DNA of 64,000 bases, from positions 1 through 64,000 of the forward strand of contig JAEYNH010000207.1 in the NCBI GenBank assembly GCA_023412655.1, given 5' to 3'. The notes under the pieces are model-generated. The model saw only the letters and a program-made list of their open reading frames with translations, searched no databases and had not been told where the DNA came from. Position numbers and translations under genes: made by a program. Positions 38,652 through 46,694 of this stretch are shown here, one piece after another; positions within the stretch are counted from its first letter, which is position 1; each line of letters begins with the position of its first letter. Origin of the DNA: Pseudomonadota bacterium. GTDB lineage: Bacteria; Pseudomonadota; Alphaproteobacteria; Caulobacterales; Caulobacteraceae.

Positions 38652-39827
38652 ATGAGCGACATCGTCATCGTTTCCGCCGCCCGCACTCCGGTGGGCTCGT
38701 TCAACGGGGCCCTGTCCAGCCTTCCCGCCCACGAGCTGGGCAAGGTGGCGATCCAGGCGGCCATCGAGCGGGCCGGCATTCAGGCCGCGGACGTGGACGA
38801 GGTGATCATGGGCCAGGTGCTCCAGGCCGGCGCCGGCCAGGGCCCGGCCCGTCAGGCCGCGGTCGGCGCGGGCGTGCCGGTGGAAAGCCCCGCCTGGAGC
38901 CTCAACCAGCTGTGCGGCTCGGGCCTGCGCGCCGTGGCCCTGGCGGCCCAGCAGATAGCCGAAGGCGCGTCCAAGGTGGTGGTCGCCGGCGGTCAGGAGA
39001 GCATGAGCCAGTCGCCGCACGCCGCGAACCTGCGCAACGGTCAGAAGATGGGCGAGCTCGGCCTGGTGGACACCATGCTGAAGGATGGCCTGTGGGACGC
39101 CTTCCACGGCTACCACATGGGCCAGACCGCCGAGAACATCGCCTCGCGCTGGCAGATCACCCGCGAGGACCAGGATCGCTTCGCGGTGACCTCCCAGAAC
39201 CGCGCCGAGGCGGCGCAGAAGGCCGGCAAGTTCGCCGACGAGATCGTCCCGGTGACCATCAAGGGCCGCAAGGGCGACACCGTCGTGAGCGACGACGAAT
39301 ACATCCGCCACGGCGTCACCCTGGAGAGCATCGCCGGCCTGAGGCCCGCCTTCACCAAGGACGGCTCGGTGACGGCGGCCAACGCCTCCGGCATCAATGA
39401 CGGCGCCGCCGCCCTGGTGCTGATGAGCGCCGATGAGGCGAAGGCCCGCGGCCTGACGCCGCTCGCCCGCATCGCCTCCTGGGCCCACGCTGGGGTGGAT
39501 CCCGAGATCATGGGCACGGGCCCGATCCCTGCCAGCCGCAAGGCCCTGGAAAAGGCCGGCTGGACGGTGGCGGACCTGGACCTGGTGGAATCCAACGAGG
39601 CCTTCGCCGCCCAGTCGATCTGCGTGGTCCGCGAACTGGGCCTCGACCCGGAGAAGGTGAACGTCAACGGCGGCGCCATCGCCATCGGCCACCCCATCGG
39701 CGCCTCCGGCGCCCGGGTGCTCACCACCCTGCTGCACGAGATGAAGCGCTCGGACGCCACCAAGGGCTTGGCCACGCTGTGCGTCGGCGGCGGCATGGGG
39801 GTGGCGCTCTGCGTCGAGAAGATGTGA
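38652..39827 (+). CDS. phaA: acetyl-CoA C-acetyltransferase (beta-ketothiolase)
   Basis: A 391-residue biosynthetic thiolase condensing two acetyl-CoA to acetoacetyl-CoA, the first step of polyhydroxybutyrate synthesis. The acylated cysteine is in [13 protein letters not shown]; the catalytic His is in [13 protein letters not shown] and the second Cys in [13 protein letters not shown]. The start [20 protein letters not shown] is standard, with GGAG about nine bases upstream. The next gene, 51 bases on, is the acetoacetyl-CoA reductase, and phaR is divergent, so the pathway assignment is firm. Confidence 0.97.
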   Translation: MSDIVIVSAARTPVGSFNGALSSLPAHELGKVAIQAAIERAGIQAADVDEVIMGQVLQAGAGQGPARQAAVGAGVPVESPAWSLNQLCGSGLRAVALAAQQIAEGASKVVVAGGQESMSQSPHAANLRNGQKMGELGLVDTMLKDGLWDAFHGYHMGQTAENIASRWQITREDQDRFAVTSQNRAEAAQKAGKFADEIVPVTIKGRKGDTVVSDDEYIRHGVTLESIAGLRPAFTKDGSVTAANASGINDGAAALVLMSADEAKARGLTPLARIASWAHAGVDPEIMGTGPIPASRKALEKAGWTVADLDLVESNEAFAAQSICVVRELGLDPEKVNVNGGAIAIGHPIGASGARVLTTLLHEMKRSDATKGLATLCVGGGMGVALCVEKM

Positions 39828-39878
39828 GCTGACGGGGCCTGCGCCTGACGCCGGCGATCGCCGAATAGGGAGGTGAGG

Positions 39879-40604
39879 ATGGCCAGGGTTGCATTGGTGA
39901 CAGGCGGCACGCGGGGCATCGGCCGCGCGATCGTCGAAAGGCTCTGCGCCGACGGCTTCAAGGTGGCGGCGGGCTATTCCGGCAATGACGAGGCGGCCTT
40001 CGCCTGCGCCAAGGCCCTCGGCGTCATGGTGGTGAAGGGCAACGTCGGGGTGTTCGAGGACTGCCAGCGGGCGGTGCGCGAGGTGGAGGCCGAGCTGGGG
40101 CCGGTGGACGTGCTGGTGAACAACGCCGGCATCACCCGGGACGGCTTCTTCCACAAGATGAGCCCCGAACAGTGGAGCGAGGTCATCCGGGTGAACATGG
40201 ATTCGCTCTTCAACATGACCCGCCAGGTGATCGAGGGCATGCGCGAGCGTGAATGGGGCCGGGTCATCAACATCAGCTCGATCAACGGCCAGAAGGGCCA
40301 GCTGGGCCAGACCAACTATTCGGCCGCCAAGGCCGGGGTGATCGGCTTCACCAAGGCTCTGGCGCTGGAGAACGCCCGCAAGGGTGTGACCGTGAACTGC
40401 GTGGCCCCGGGCTATGTGGACACCGAAATGGTGCAGGCGGTGCCGCCCAAGGTGCTGGAGGCCATCATCGGCCAGATCCCGGCGGGGCGCCTTGGCCGCG
40501 GGGAGGAGATCGCCGATGCGGTCTCGTTCCTGGCCGGAGACCGGGCGGGCTATGTGAACGGAACGACGCTTTCGCTGAATGGCGGTCAATATCTGGTGGG
40601 ATGA
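39879..40604 (+). CDS. phaB: acetoacetyl-CoA reductase
   Basis: A 241-residue NADPH-dependent SDR producing (R)-3-hydroxybutyryl-CoA for polyhydroxybutyrate. The start [20 protein letters not shown] is diagnostic of PhbB, with [20 protein letters not shown], the catalytic Ser in [20 protein letters not shown] and the Tyr/Lys in [28 protein letters not shown] is typical. The ATG at 39879 is chosen because GGGAGG lies five bases upstream; an in-frame GTG two codons earlier overlaps that site. The polymer synthase gene is not in this window. Confidence 0.97.
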   Translation: MARVALVTGGTRGIGRAIVERLCADGFKVAAGYSGNDEAAFACAKALGVMVVKGNVGVFEDCQRAVREVEAELGPVDVLVNNAGITRDGFFHKMSPEQWSEVIRVNMDSLFNMTRQVIEGMREREWGRVINISSINGQKGQLGQTNYSAAKAGVIGFTKALALENARKGVTVNCVAPGYVDTEMVQAVPPKVLEAIIGQIPAGRLGRGEEIADAVSFLAGDRAGYVNGTTLSLNGGQYLVG

Positions 40605-40659
40605 CGGCCTCCGAGACGTCCAAAAAGCGCCCCGATCCCCGGGCATCTGCTCGGTAATC

Positions 40660-41424
40660 ATGACGGGCGAGCCGACGGCGTCCAGGAAAGTGGTCTTGGT
40701 GGCGCTGTTCGCAGCGCTGGCGACCGGATTCGCCGTTCCGGCGGCGGCGCAGGAGGGCCTGCGCGAGGGACTGTTCGGCAAGCACGCGGGCCCCGGCCGC
40801 AATATTCAGCCGCCGCCCGTCGCGCGCTACGTCTCCGAGGACGGCCGGGTCTTCGTCCTGGACCGCACGCAGGGGCGGCCGCTGCTGAAGTTCGAGGACA
40901 GCCCCGAGGTCTGGGCTCTGCAATCCATGCCGGCCCCCCGGGGCGACGTGATCTACAAGAACGACCTGGGCGAGCCGGTGCTGCGGGCCACTCGGCTGGG
41001 CGGGGTGACGGTCTTCACCGACACCCGGCCCGGCGGGGCAGCCGCCGCCCTCAGCGGCGACGGGCCGCCCCTGCGGCTCGCGCCCCTCGGTCCCCAGGCC
41101 CTGCTGGAACGCCTGGCCCAGGCCAGCCTGCGGGCCAGCCGCGCCGCCCGCCGCACTATCCTCTTCGAGGCCGAGGCCACGCCTGCTTCATCCGCCCTCA
41201 TCGCGGACGCCGCCACCGTCACCAGCGTCGCCGTGGTGCGAATGGCTCGCCGCAAGGACGCCCGCGCGCTGATGGGCCAGTTCAACAAGGTGGTGCTGGT
41301 GGAGGGCAAGAAGGCCCAGGCGGTGATCCAGGACGATGTCCTGCGCATCACCGTCGCCCCCGCTCACGGCCTGGCGGGCCGTCCGTCCTCAGAACGGATC
41401 ATCCGGGTGGCCGCCGGCCACTAG
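40660..41424 (+). CDS. secreted DUF4908-like protein
   Basis: A 254-residue protein with a signal peptide over about 1-32 (KVVLVALFAALATGFAVPAA, cleavage near AAAQ). The mature part contains RYVSEDGRVFVLDRTQGRPL, LKFEDSPEVWALQSMPAPRG and NDLGEPVLRATRLGGVTVFT, which I associate with DUF4908, a family of Caulobacterales proteins of unknown role. It is probably periplasmic. It follows phaB by 55 bases on the same strand; an earlier in-frame start lies inside phaB and is not favoured. Family naming is from memory and less certain than the export signal. Confidence 0.7.
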   Translation: MTGEPTASRKVVLVALFAALATGFAVPAAAQEGLREGLFGKHAGPGRNIQPPPVARYVSEDGRVFVLDRTQGRPLLKFEDSPEVWALQSMPAPRGDVIYKNDLGEPVLRATRLGGVTVFTDTRPGGAAAALSGDGPPLRLAPLGPQALLERLAQASLRASRAARRTILFEAEATPASSALIADAATVTSVAVVRMARRKDARALMGQFNKVVLVEGKKAQAVIQDDVLRITVAPAHGLAGRPSSERIIRVAAGH

Positions 41425-41441
41425 GCCCGCCGCGGGCCCGT

Positions 41442-42203
41442 TCAGCCGCGGAACACGTCCTTGGCCGCCCGCACGGCGGCGAAGGCCTTGAAGTCCGGCT
41501 CCCCCACGGCGCCCAGCCGTCCGGCCAGGGCCGGCGCCCGCAGGAACGGATTGGTGGCCTTTTCCAGGCCGATCGTCGTCGGCACCGTCGGCTCGCCCCG
41601 GGCGCGGGCGGCGAAGATCGCCTCGGCCCGGGCCTTCAGGTCCGGCCCGTCATCCACCGACAGGGCGAAGCGGGCGTTCGACGCGGTGTATTCGTGGGCG
41701 CAATAGACCCGGGTGTCGTCGGGCAGTTCGGCCAGGCGCTGCAGGCTGGCCCACATCTGCTCGGGGCTGCCCTCGAACAGCCGCCCGCATCCCAGGGCGA
41801 ACAGGGTGTCGCCCACAAAGGCGATGCCGTCGTTGGCGTCGTAATAGGCCACATGGCCCAGGGTGTGGCCGCCGCTTTCGATCACCTGGAACCGGGTCTC
41901 GCCCAGCATCACCTCGTCGCCGCCCTGCACCTCGCGGTCCAGAGGGGCGATCCGCGTCACCTCCTTGGGGCCGACGATCTTCGCCCCGGTGGCGGCCTGG
42001 ATCTCGGCGTTGCCGCCGGCGTGGTCGGGGTGCCAGTGGGTGTTGAGGATCAGGGCCAGCGGCCAGTCCAGCCGGGCCAGTTCGCGCAGGATGGCGCCCG
42101 ACTCCGGCGTGTCCACGCAGGCGGCCAGGCCCGAGGCCTCGTCGCGCACCAGGAAGCCGTAGTTGTCCTCGAGACACGGGAACTGGTGAACCGTCAGCGG
42201 CAT
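41442..42203 (-). CDS. gloB: hydroxyacylglutathione hydrolase (glyoxalase II)
   Basis: A 253-residue metallo-beta-lactamase-fold enzyme hydrolysing S-lactoylglutathione to lactate, the second step of methylglyoxal detoxification. The binuclear metal motif is NTHWHPDHAGGN (THxHxDH). Further ligands lie in ESGGHTLGHVAYY, FVGDTLFALGCGRLFEG and YCAHEYTASNARFAL. MPLTVHQFPCLEDNYGFLVR is the classical start, with GGAG seven to eight bases upstream. It converges with the DUF4908-like gene and is divergent from the methyltransferase gene. Confidence 0.96.
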   Translation of the reverse strand: MPLTVHQFPCLEDNYGFLVRDEASGLAACVDTPESGAILRELARLDWPLALILNTHWHPDHAGGNAEIQAATGAKIVGPKEVTRIAPLDREVQGGDEVMLGETRFQVIESGGHTLGHVAYYDANDGIAFVGDTLFALGCGRLFEGSPEQMWASLQRLAELPDDTRVYCAHEYTASNARFALSVDDGPDLKARAEAIFAARARGEPTVPTTIGLEKATNPFLRAPALAGRLGAVGEPDFKAFAAVRAAKDVFRG

Positions 42204-42267
42204 CTTCCGAACTCCTGCAAGAGGTTTAGGCTGGCCGTAAGCCTGCGTCGAGCATACCTCGGGAACC

Positions 42268-43071
42268 ATGCGAAGGGACGTCCTGGAACTGCGCCGGTTC
42301 TATGCCTCGGACCTGGGCCGCGCCGCCCGGGCGATGGTGGAGCGCAAGCTGGTGGAGGCCTGGGGCGACGCCCACGGGCTGGACGTGCTGACCCTGGGCT
42401 ACGGCACGCCCTTCGTCGGGGCGTTCCGGCCGGCGGCGCGCCGGGTGGTGGCCGCCATGCCCGCCCAGCAGGGGGTGGAGATCTGGCCGCCCGACGGGCG
42501 CAACCTGGCGGTCCTGACCCCCGAGGACGCCCTGCCGTTCCGCAACGCCCTGTTCGACCGCATCCTGGTGGTTCACGCCATCGAGGAGAGCGCCGATCCG
42601 GTCGGCTTGCTCAAGGAGGTGTGGCAGGTGATGGCGCCCTCGGGCCGGGTGATCGTCACCGTCGCCTCCCGCAACGGCCTGTGGGCCAACACCGAGAAGA
42701 CCCCCTTCGGCCACGGCCGGCCCTACAGCCGCAGCCAACTGGCCGAACTGCTGCGCGAGGCGGGGCTGGAGCCCTCGGGCTGGACCCGGGCGCTCTACGT
42801 GCCGCCGGTGAACTGGATGGCCCGCTGGGCCGAGGGCTTCGAGCAGGCCGGCTCGCGCCTGTGGCCCGGGTTCGCGGGCCTGGTGCTCATGGAAGCGGTG
42901 AAGCAGACCTACGCCGTCAAGCCCAAGGGCGTGCGGGTGAAGGCGAAGGTGGCGCGGCCGGTGCTCGCCCCCACGCCGGCGGGTGCGCCTGTGTCGCGGC
43001 TGCCTCTTCCGCAGGCGCCTGAGCCGCCCGGGGTTCACAGGCCCTTGGCGAAGCCCCGGCGAAAGTCTTAG
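42268..43071 (+). CDS. class I SAM-dependent methyltransferase domain protein
   Basis: A 267-residue protein of the methyltransferase type 11 group. LDVLTLGYGTPFVGAFRPAA is a weakened SAM-binding motif I, and LPFRNALFDRILVVHAIEES followed by EVWQVMAPSGRVIVTVASRN are later motifs. The final 60 residues are a basic, Pro-rich tail. It is divergent from gloB with 64 bases between; in Alphaproteobacteria a methyltransferase next to gloB is a recurrent arrangement, but the substrate is unknown. Confidence 0.85.
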   Translation: MRRDVLELRRFYASDLGRAARAMVERKLVEAWGDAHGLDVLTLGYGTPFVGAFRPAARRVVAAMPAQQGVEIWPPDGRNLAVLTPEDALPFRNALFDRILVVHAIEESADPVGLLKEVWQVMAPSGRVIVTVASRNGLWANTEKTPFGHGRPYSRSQLAELLREAGLEPSGWTRALYVPPVNWMARWAEGFEQAGSRLWPGFAGLVLMEAVKQTYAVKPKGVRVKAKVARPVLAPTPAGAPVSRLPLPQAPEPPGVHRPLAKPRRKS

Positions 43072-43101
43072 CTTTGTTCAGGAAACCGGAGTTTTCGGCG
43101 C

Positions 43102-43446
43102 ATGAAGCTGATCATCGCGGTCATCAAGCCCAGCCGCCTCGACGCCGTGCTCGACGCGGTGACCGAGGCCGGCGCCTCGGGCCTCACCGTCACTGAGGTG
43201 CGCGGCTATGGCCGCCAGCGCGGCAAGACCGAGGTCTATAGGGGCGCCGAGTACGAGGTGAAGCTGCTGCCCAAGGTCAAGCTGGAGATCGCCGCGCCCG
43301 CCGATATCGTCGATGCGGTGATCGAGGCCGTCCAGCGCGCCGCCAACACCGGCAAGATCGGCGACGGCAAGGTGTTCGTCCTCGACCTGGAACAGGCCCT
43401 GCGCATCCGCACCGGCGAGGCCGGCGCCGCCGCCATCACCGGCTAG
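43102..43446 (+). CDS. P-II family nitrogen regulator, GlnK-like
   Basis: A 114-residue PII signal protein. The T-loop is GRQRGKTEVYRGAEY with Tyr51, the uridylylation site. IGDGKVFVLDLEQALRIRTG is the B/C-loop ATP-binding region. The start MKLIIAVIKPSRLD and the Ala-rich end resemble GlnK more than GlnB. PII proteins sense 2-oxoglutarate, ATP/ADP and glutamine state and control AmtB, glutamine-synthetase adenylylation and NtrB. No amtB or glnA is adjacent: the next gene runs on the other strand. Confidence 0.92.
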   Translation: MKLIIAVIKPSRLDAVLDAVTEAGASGLTVTEVRGYGRQRGKTEVYRGAEYEVKLLPKVKLEIAAPADIVDAVIEAVQRAANTGKIGDGKVFVLDLEQALRIRTGEAGAAAITG

Positions 43447-43462
43447 GCGCGCTCCCGGCCCG

Positions 43463-44446
43463 TCAGGGGACGGTCAGAACCACCTTGCCCACGTGCCCGC
43501 CGGCTTCCAGGTAGGCGTGGGCGGCGGCCGCCTCGGCCAGGGGGAAGGTGCGGTCCACCTGCGGGGCGACCTTGCCGGCGGCGATCCACGGCCAGACCAC
43601 GCGCTCGACCTCCGCCGCCAGCCGGGCCTTCTCGTCGGCGTCCCGCGGCCGCAGGGTGGAGCCGGTGATCACCGCCCGCTTCTGCATGATCCGGAAGATC
43701 GGCACGGTGATCTCCCCGCCCGCCTGGGCCGCGATGTAGACGATCCGGCCGCCGGTGTTCAGCGCCTCCAGGTTCCTGGCGAAATAATCGCCGCCCACCA
43801 TGTCCAGCACCACGTCCGCCCCGCCCGCCGCCCGGGCGATCTCGGCGAAGTCCTGGGCGGCGGCGTCCACCGCCACGTCCGCCCCCAACGCCAGGGCTGC
43901 GCCCGCCTTGTCCGCCCCCCGGGCGGTGGCGATCACCTTGGCGCCCGCCGCCTTGGCCATCTGGATGGCCGTGGTCCCGATCCCCGAGGTGGCCCCGTGC
44001 AGCAGCAGCGTCTCGCCGGCCTTCAGGGCGCCGTGCTCGAAGACGTTGGCATAGACGGTGAACACCGTCTCCGGCAGGCCGGCCGCGGCCTCGAAGGACA
44101 GGCCCTCGGGCATCGGCAGGGCGTGGCGTGCGTCGCACACGGCGTATTCCGCATAGCCGCCCCCGCCCAGCAGGGCGCAGACCCGGTCGCCAGCCTTCCA
44201 GCGCCCCGCGCCCTTCACCACCTCGCCGGCCACTTCCAGGCCCAGGGTGTCGGGCGCGCCGGGCGGCGGCGGATAGAAGCCGTTGCGCTGGACGATGTCG
44301 GGCCGGTTGACCCCGGCGGCGCGCACGCGGATCAGCACCTCTCCGGCCTTGGGCGGCGGGACCTGCGCCTTCACGGCCTTCAGCGCCGAAGCCGGCCCCT
44401 TGCCGCCCTCCACGGCGATGGCGGTCATTTCGGCGACGTCGTCCAT
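43463..44446 (-). CDS. NAD(P)H-quinone oxidoreductase, PIG3/QOR type
   Basis: A 327-residue member of the zinc-free quinone oxidoreductase branch. GEVLIRVRAAGVNRPDIVQR, NGFYPPPPGAPDTLGLEVAG and LLLHGATSGIGTTAIQMAKA (the NADPH-binding glycine motif) are typical of the PIG3/TP53I3 subgroup. It probably reduces quinones by one electron with NADPH. The ATG at 44446 has GGAG about eight bases upstream; a start six codons later is possible. It is divergent from the DUF1192-rcdA pair. Confidence 0.93.
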   Translation of the reverse strand: MDDVAEMTAIAVEGGKGPASALKAVKAQVPPPKAGEVLIRVRAAGVNRPDIVQRNGFYPPPPGAPDTLGLEVAGEVVKGAGRWKAGDRVCALLGGGGYAEYAVCDARHALPMPEGLSFEAAAGLPETVFTVYANVFEHGALKAGETLLLHGATSGIGTTAIQMAKAAGAKVIATARGADKAGAALALGADVAVDAAAQDFAEIARAAGGADVVLDMVGGDYFARNLEALNTGGRIVYIAAQAGGEITVPIFRIMQKRAVITGSTLRPRDADEKARLAAEVERVVWPWIAAGKVAPQVDRTFPLAEAAAAHAYLEAGGHVGKVVLTVP

Positions 44447-44526
44447 GCTGTGCTCCAAACTTGCGTGCAGGCCCTTTGCGCGGTCTGATAGCGCCCACGG
44501 CTGGGGATCGGAAGGAGCGACAGGCC

Positions 44527-44730
44527 ATGGAAGAGCCTGCAGACGTTCGGGTCGCCCGCGGGCAGCGCCTGGCGGAGGCGGTCCGCGAGGACCTGGAACT
44601 TTACGGCGCCGCCGAGCTGGAGGAGCGGATCGAGATCCTGCGCTCCGAGATCGCCCGGGTGCAGGCCCAGCTCGACCGCAAGCGTGCAGGCCGGGCGGCG
44701 GCCGACGCCCTGTTCTCCCCAAGAAGCTGA
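44527..44730 (+). CDS. DUF1192 family protein
   Basis: A 67-residue helical protein. The core ELYGAAELEERIEILRSEIA followed by VQAQLDRKRAGRAAADALF matches DUF1192, a short alphaproteobacterial family of unknown role. It is likely a coiled-coil adaptor. The ATG at 44527 follows AAGGAGCGACAGGCC. It lies 113 bases upstream of rcdA on the same strand. Confidence 0.85.
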   Translation: MEEPADVRVARGQRLAEAVREDLELYGAAELEERIEILRSEIARVQAQLDRKRAGRAAADALFSPRS

Positions 44731-44843
44731 CCTGCGCCCACAAGCCGCTGTCCGGCGCCCTGGCATGGTGGTTGCACGAAGCGGGACGAACGGATCAATA
44801 GCGTGTCAGATGCGGAAGCTGGCGCGGAAGAGCTGAACAGACG

Positions 44844-45383
44844 ATGCACGAACCCACCGCCCTGGACGGTCAGGCCGCCCCGCTGCAAGACGCCACCCCC
44901 TGGCGCGCCGCCGTCATCCAGGACTTCGCCCGCTCCGAACTGTTCGAACGCACCTTCCGTGAAGGCATGGAGCTGGTGGAGGAGACCGCCGCCTATCTGG
45001 ACGGGGCCGGCCGCCAGGAATCCAAGCTGCTGTCGCGCAACGCCGCCCTGGCCTATGCCTCCGAGAGCATGCGCCTCACCACGCGGCTGATGCAGGTGGC
45101 CTCCTGGCTGCTGGTGCAGCGGGCCGTGCGCGAGGGCGACATGGCCCCGGTGGCCGCCTGCGAGGATCGCTACCGCCTGGCCGAGGAACAGGGCAGGGAG
45201 GCCGGCGACGGCGCCGAGGACCTTCCGGCCCCCCTGCTGATGCTGCTGGACCGCGCCGAGCGGCTCTACGAGCGGGTCCGCCACCTGGACCGGCGGATGT
45301 ATGTGGAAGGCGCCGACGCCCACGCCCCGGCCAATGCCGTGCTCGGCCACCTGGACCGGTTGAAGAGCGCCTTCGGGGCCTGA
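44844..45383 (+). CDS. rcdA: regulator of CtrA degradation RcdA (DUF1465)
   Basis: A 179-residue DUF1465 protein matching Caulobacter RcdA: RTFREGMELVEETAAYLDG, GRQESKLLSRNAALAYASES and MRLTTRLMQVASWLLVQRAV. In Caulobacter crescentus RcdA joins CpdR and PopA to deliver CtrA and other substrates to ClpXP at the G1-S transition. Length and helical content agree, with a flexible acidic C-terminus. The start follows AGAGCTGAACAGACG. It supports assignment of the window to Caulobacterales. Confidence 0.92.
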   Translation: MHEPTALDGQAAPLQDATPWRAAVIQDFARSELFERTFREGMELVEETAAYLDGAGRQESKLLSRNAALAYASESMRLTTRLMQVASWLLVQRAVREGDMAPVAACEDRYRLAEEQGREAGDGAEDLPAPLLMLLDRAERLYERVRHLDRRMYVEGADAHAPANAVLGHLDRLKSAFGA

Positions 45384-45386
45384 TCC

Positions 45387-45767
45387 CTACCGGGAACGCT
45401 TCGCCGTATTCAGCTCGGCCGCCGCGCGGACCAGGGCCTTGAGCGCCGCCTCGTCAGGCATCCGGCCCTCCGTGATGTCGATGGCCCGGCGGGTGTCGCC
45501 CTCCAGGCTGGCGTTGAACAGACCCTTGGGGGCCGGCAGCTGCGCGCCCTTGGCGAAGGTCAGCTTCACCACCTGCCGGTAGGTCTCGCCCGTGCAGAGG
45601 ATGCCGGCCTTCTCCCACACCGGCACGCCCCGCCACTTCCAGGTCTCCGCCACGTCCGGCACGGCGGCGCGGATCGGCGCCCGGACCCGGGCCAGGGTCT
45701 CGCCCCGCCAGTCGCCCAGTTCGGCGATACGGCGGTCGATCTGCTCGGAGGCGCTCGGCTCATCCAT
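45387..45767 (-). CDS. DUF1801 domain-containing protein
   Basis: A 126-residue YdhG-like DUF1801 protein. RRIAELGDWRGETLARVRAP, ETWKWRGVPVWEKAGILCTG and VVKLTFAKGAQLPAPKGLF cover the domain; the end AIDITEGRMPDEAALKALV is also typical. The family has an iron-chaperone-frataxin-like fold and no proven function. It starts six bases after the stop of another DUF1801-like gene on the same strand, which suggests a tandem pair. Confidence 0.88.
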   Translation of the reverse strand: MDEPSASEQIDRRIAELGDWRGETLARVRAPIRAAVPDVAETWKWRGVPVWEKAGILCTGETYRQVVKLTFAKGAQLPAPKGLFNASLEGDTRRAIDITEGRMPDEAALKALVRAAAELNTAKRSR

Positions 45768-45773
45768 GGGAGG

Positions 45774-46184
45774 TCACATCCTCTCGCCCGGCAGCGCCGC
45801 GGCCTGCCGCACCCAGTGGGCCAGCTGCGCCCGGTCCACGCCCGAGGCGTCCACGTGCAGGTAACGCACCCTGGGCTGCTTGGAGCCCACCGGCGGGACC
45901 GGCGATAGCTCCGCGCCGGCGAAAAAGGCCACCTTCACGTACTTGGCGAAGACGTGGAAGCTCATGAACCAGTCCTCGCGCCCGGGCGCGCCGTACAGGG
46001 GCGAGTTCCACTTCACCGCCTTGCGCACCTCGGGCACGGTCTCGCTCACCACCTCGTCGATGGCCGCGCCCACCGCCTGGGTCCAGCCCGGCATGGCGGC
46101 GACATAGGCCCGGATCGGGGCCTCGCCGTAGCCCTTGGCGATCTGCGGATTGCCGCCCGAGAGCAGCCTGGGCTTGTCGTCCAT
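45774..46184 (-). CDS. DUF1801 domain-containing protein (tandem with the next gene)
   Basis: A 136-residue protein with the DUF1801 pattern: IDEVVSETVPEVRKAVKWNS, PLYGAPGREDWFMSFHVFAK and YVKVAFFAGAELSPVPPVGS. MDDKPRLLSGGNPQIAKGYG is the usual start for this subgroup, so the ATG at 46184 is preferred over a codon 13 residues upstream. Similarity to the neighbouring DUF1801 gene is low, so a very recent duplication is unlikely. Confidence 0.86.
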   Translation of the reverse strand: MDDKPRLLSGGNPQIAKGYGEAPIRAYVAAMPGWTQAVGAAIDEVVSETVPEVRKAVKWNSPLYGAPGREDWFMSFHVFAKYVKVAFFAGAELSPVPPVGSKQPRVRYLHVDASGVDRAQLAHWVRQAAALPGERM

Positions 46185-46250
46185 CCGTCGCACCTTCAGC
46201 TCGGCTGTGTGTGCGGCGAACACTATTCTCTGGAGCGACGTGCGCCCAAA

Positions 46251-46281
46251 GAAAAAGCGCCGCGGGCCGCCCGCGGCGCTT
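46251..46281 (-). terminator. strong intrinsic terminator after rpmE
   Basis: Perfect 12-base arms AAGCGCCGCGGG and CCCGCGGCGCTT surround a 3-base loop (46255-46281). On the minus strand the second arm runs into TTTTTC. It stands 45 bases after the rpmE stop, so it ends that transcript before the DUF1801 genes. Confidence 0.92.
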
Positions 46282-46325
46282 GATCTGTTGCGGCGTCGGG
46301 TTCCGGATCGCCGGAACCGCGCGGC

Positions 46326-46550
46326 CTACTTGCGCGTGAACGCGCCGAACTTGGCGTTGAACCGCGACACGCGGCCACCGCGGTCGAGGAGCTGGTGACC
46401 GCCGCCCGTCCACGCCGGATGGGTCTTCGGGTCGATGTCCAGGTTCAGCGTGTCGCCCTCCTTGCCGAGGGTCGAGCGGGTCTTGTAGGTCGTGCCGTCC
46501 GTCATCACCACGGTGATGAAGTGGTAGTCGGGGTGGATGTCTTGTTTCAT
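46326..46550 (-). CDS. rpmE: 50S ribosomal protein L31
   Basis: A 74-residue L31. It begins [20 protein letters not shown] and includes [20 protein letters not shown], the conserved core. It has none of the CxxC zinc-ribbon cysteines, so it belongs to the C-minus (zinc-independent) form. The gene is monocistronic: it is divergent from the ABC exporter gene and followed by a strong terminator. Confidence 0.97.
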   Translation of the reverse strand: MKQDIHPDYHFITVVMTDGTTYKTRSTLGKEGDTLNLDIDPKTHPAWTGGGHQLLDRGGRVSRFNAKFGAFTRK

Positions 46551-46694
46551 CGCGTCGGCGCCTGACGTAAAGGAGCGGCCAAATTGGAGCGGCCGCCGGT
46601 GAAGGCGGCCAAAAGGAAGCCGGGCGTATAGAGAAACCCCGGCCGGATTGCAAGGTGCGAGACTCGAGGGGCCCCATAGTGATGAGTATCGCCG

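Noticed and set aside
45387..46184. Recent tandem duplication of DUF1801 genes
   Set aside because: The two proteins share only family-level motifs; the low identity argues against a recent event.
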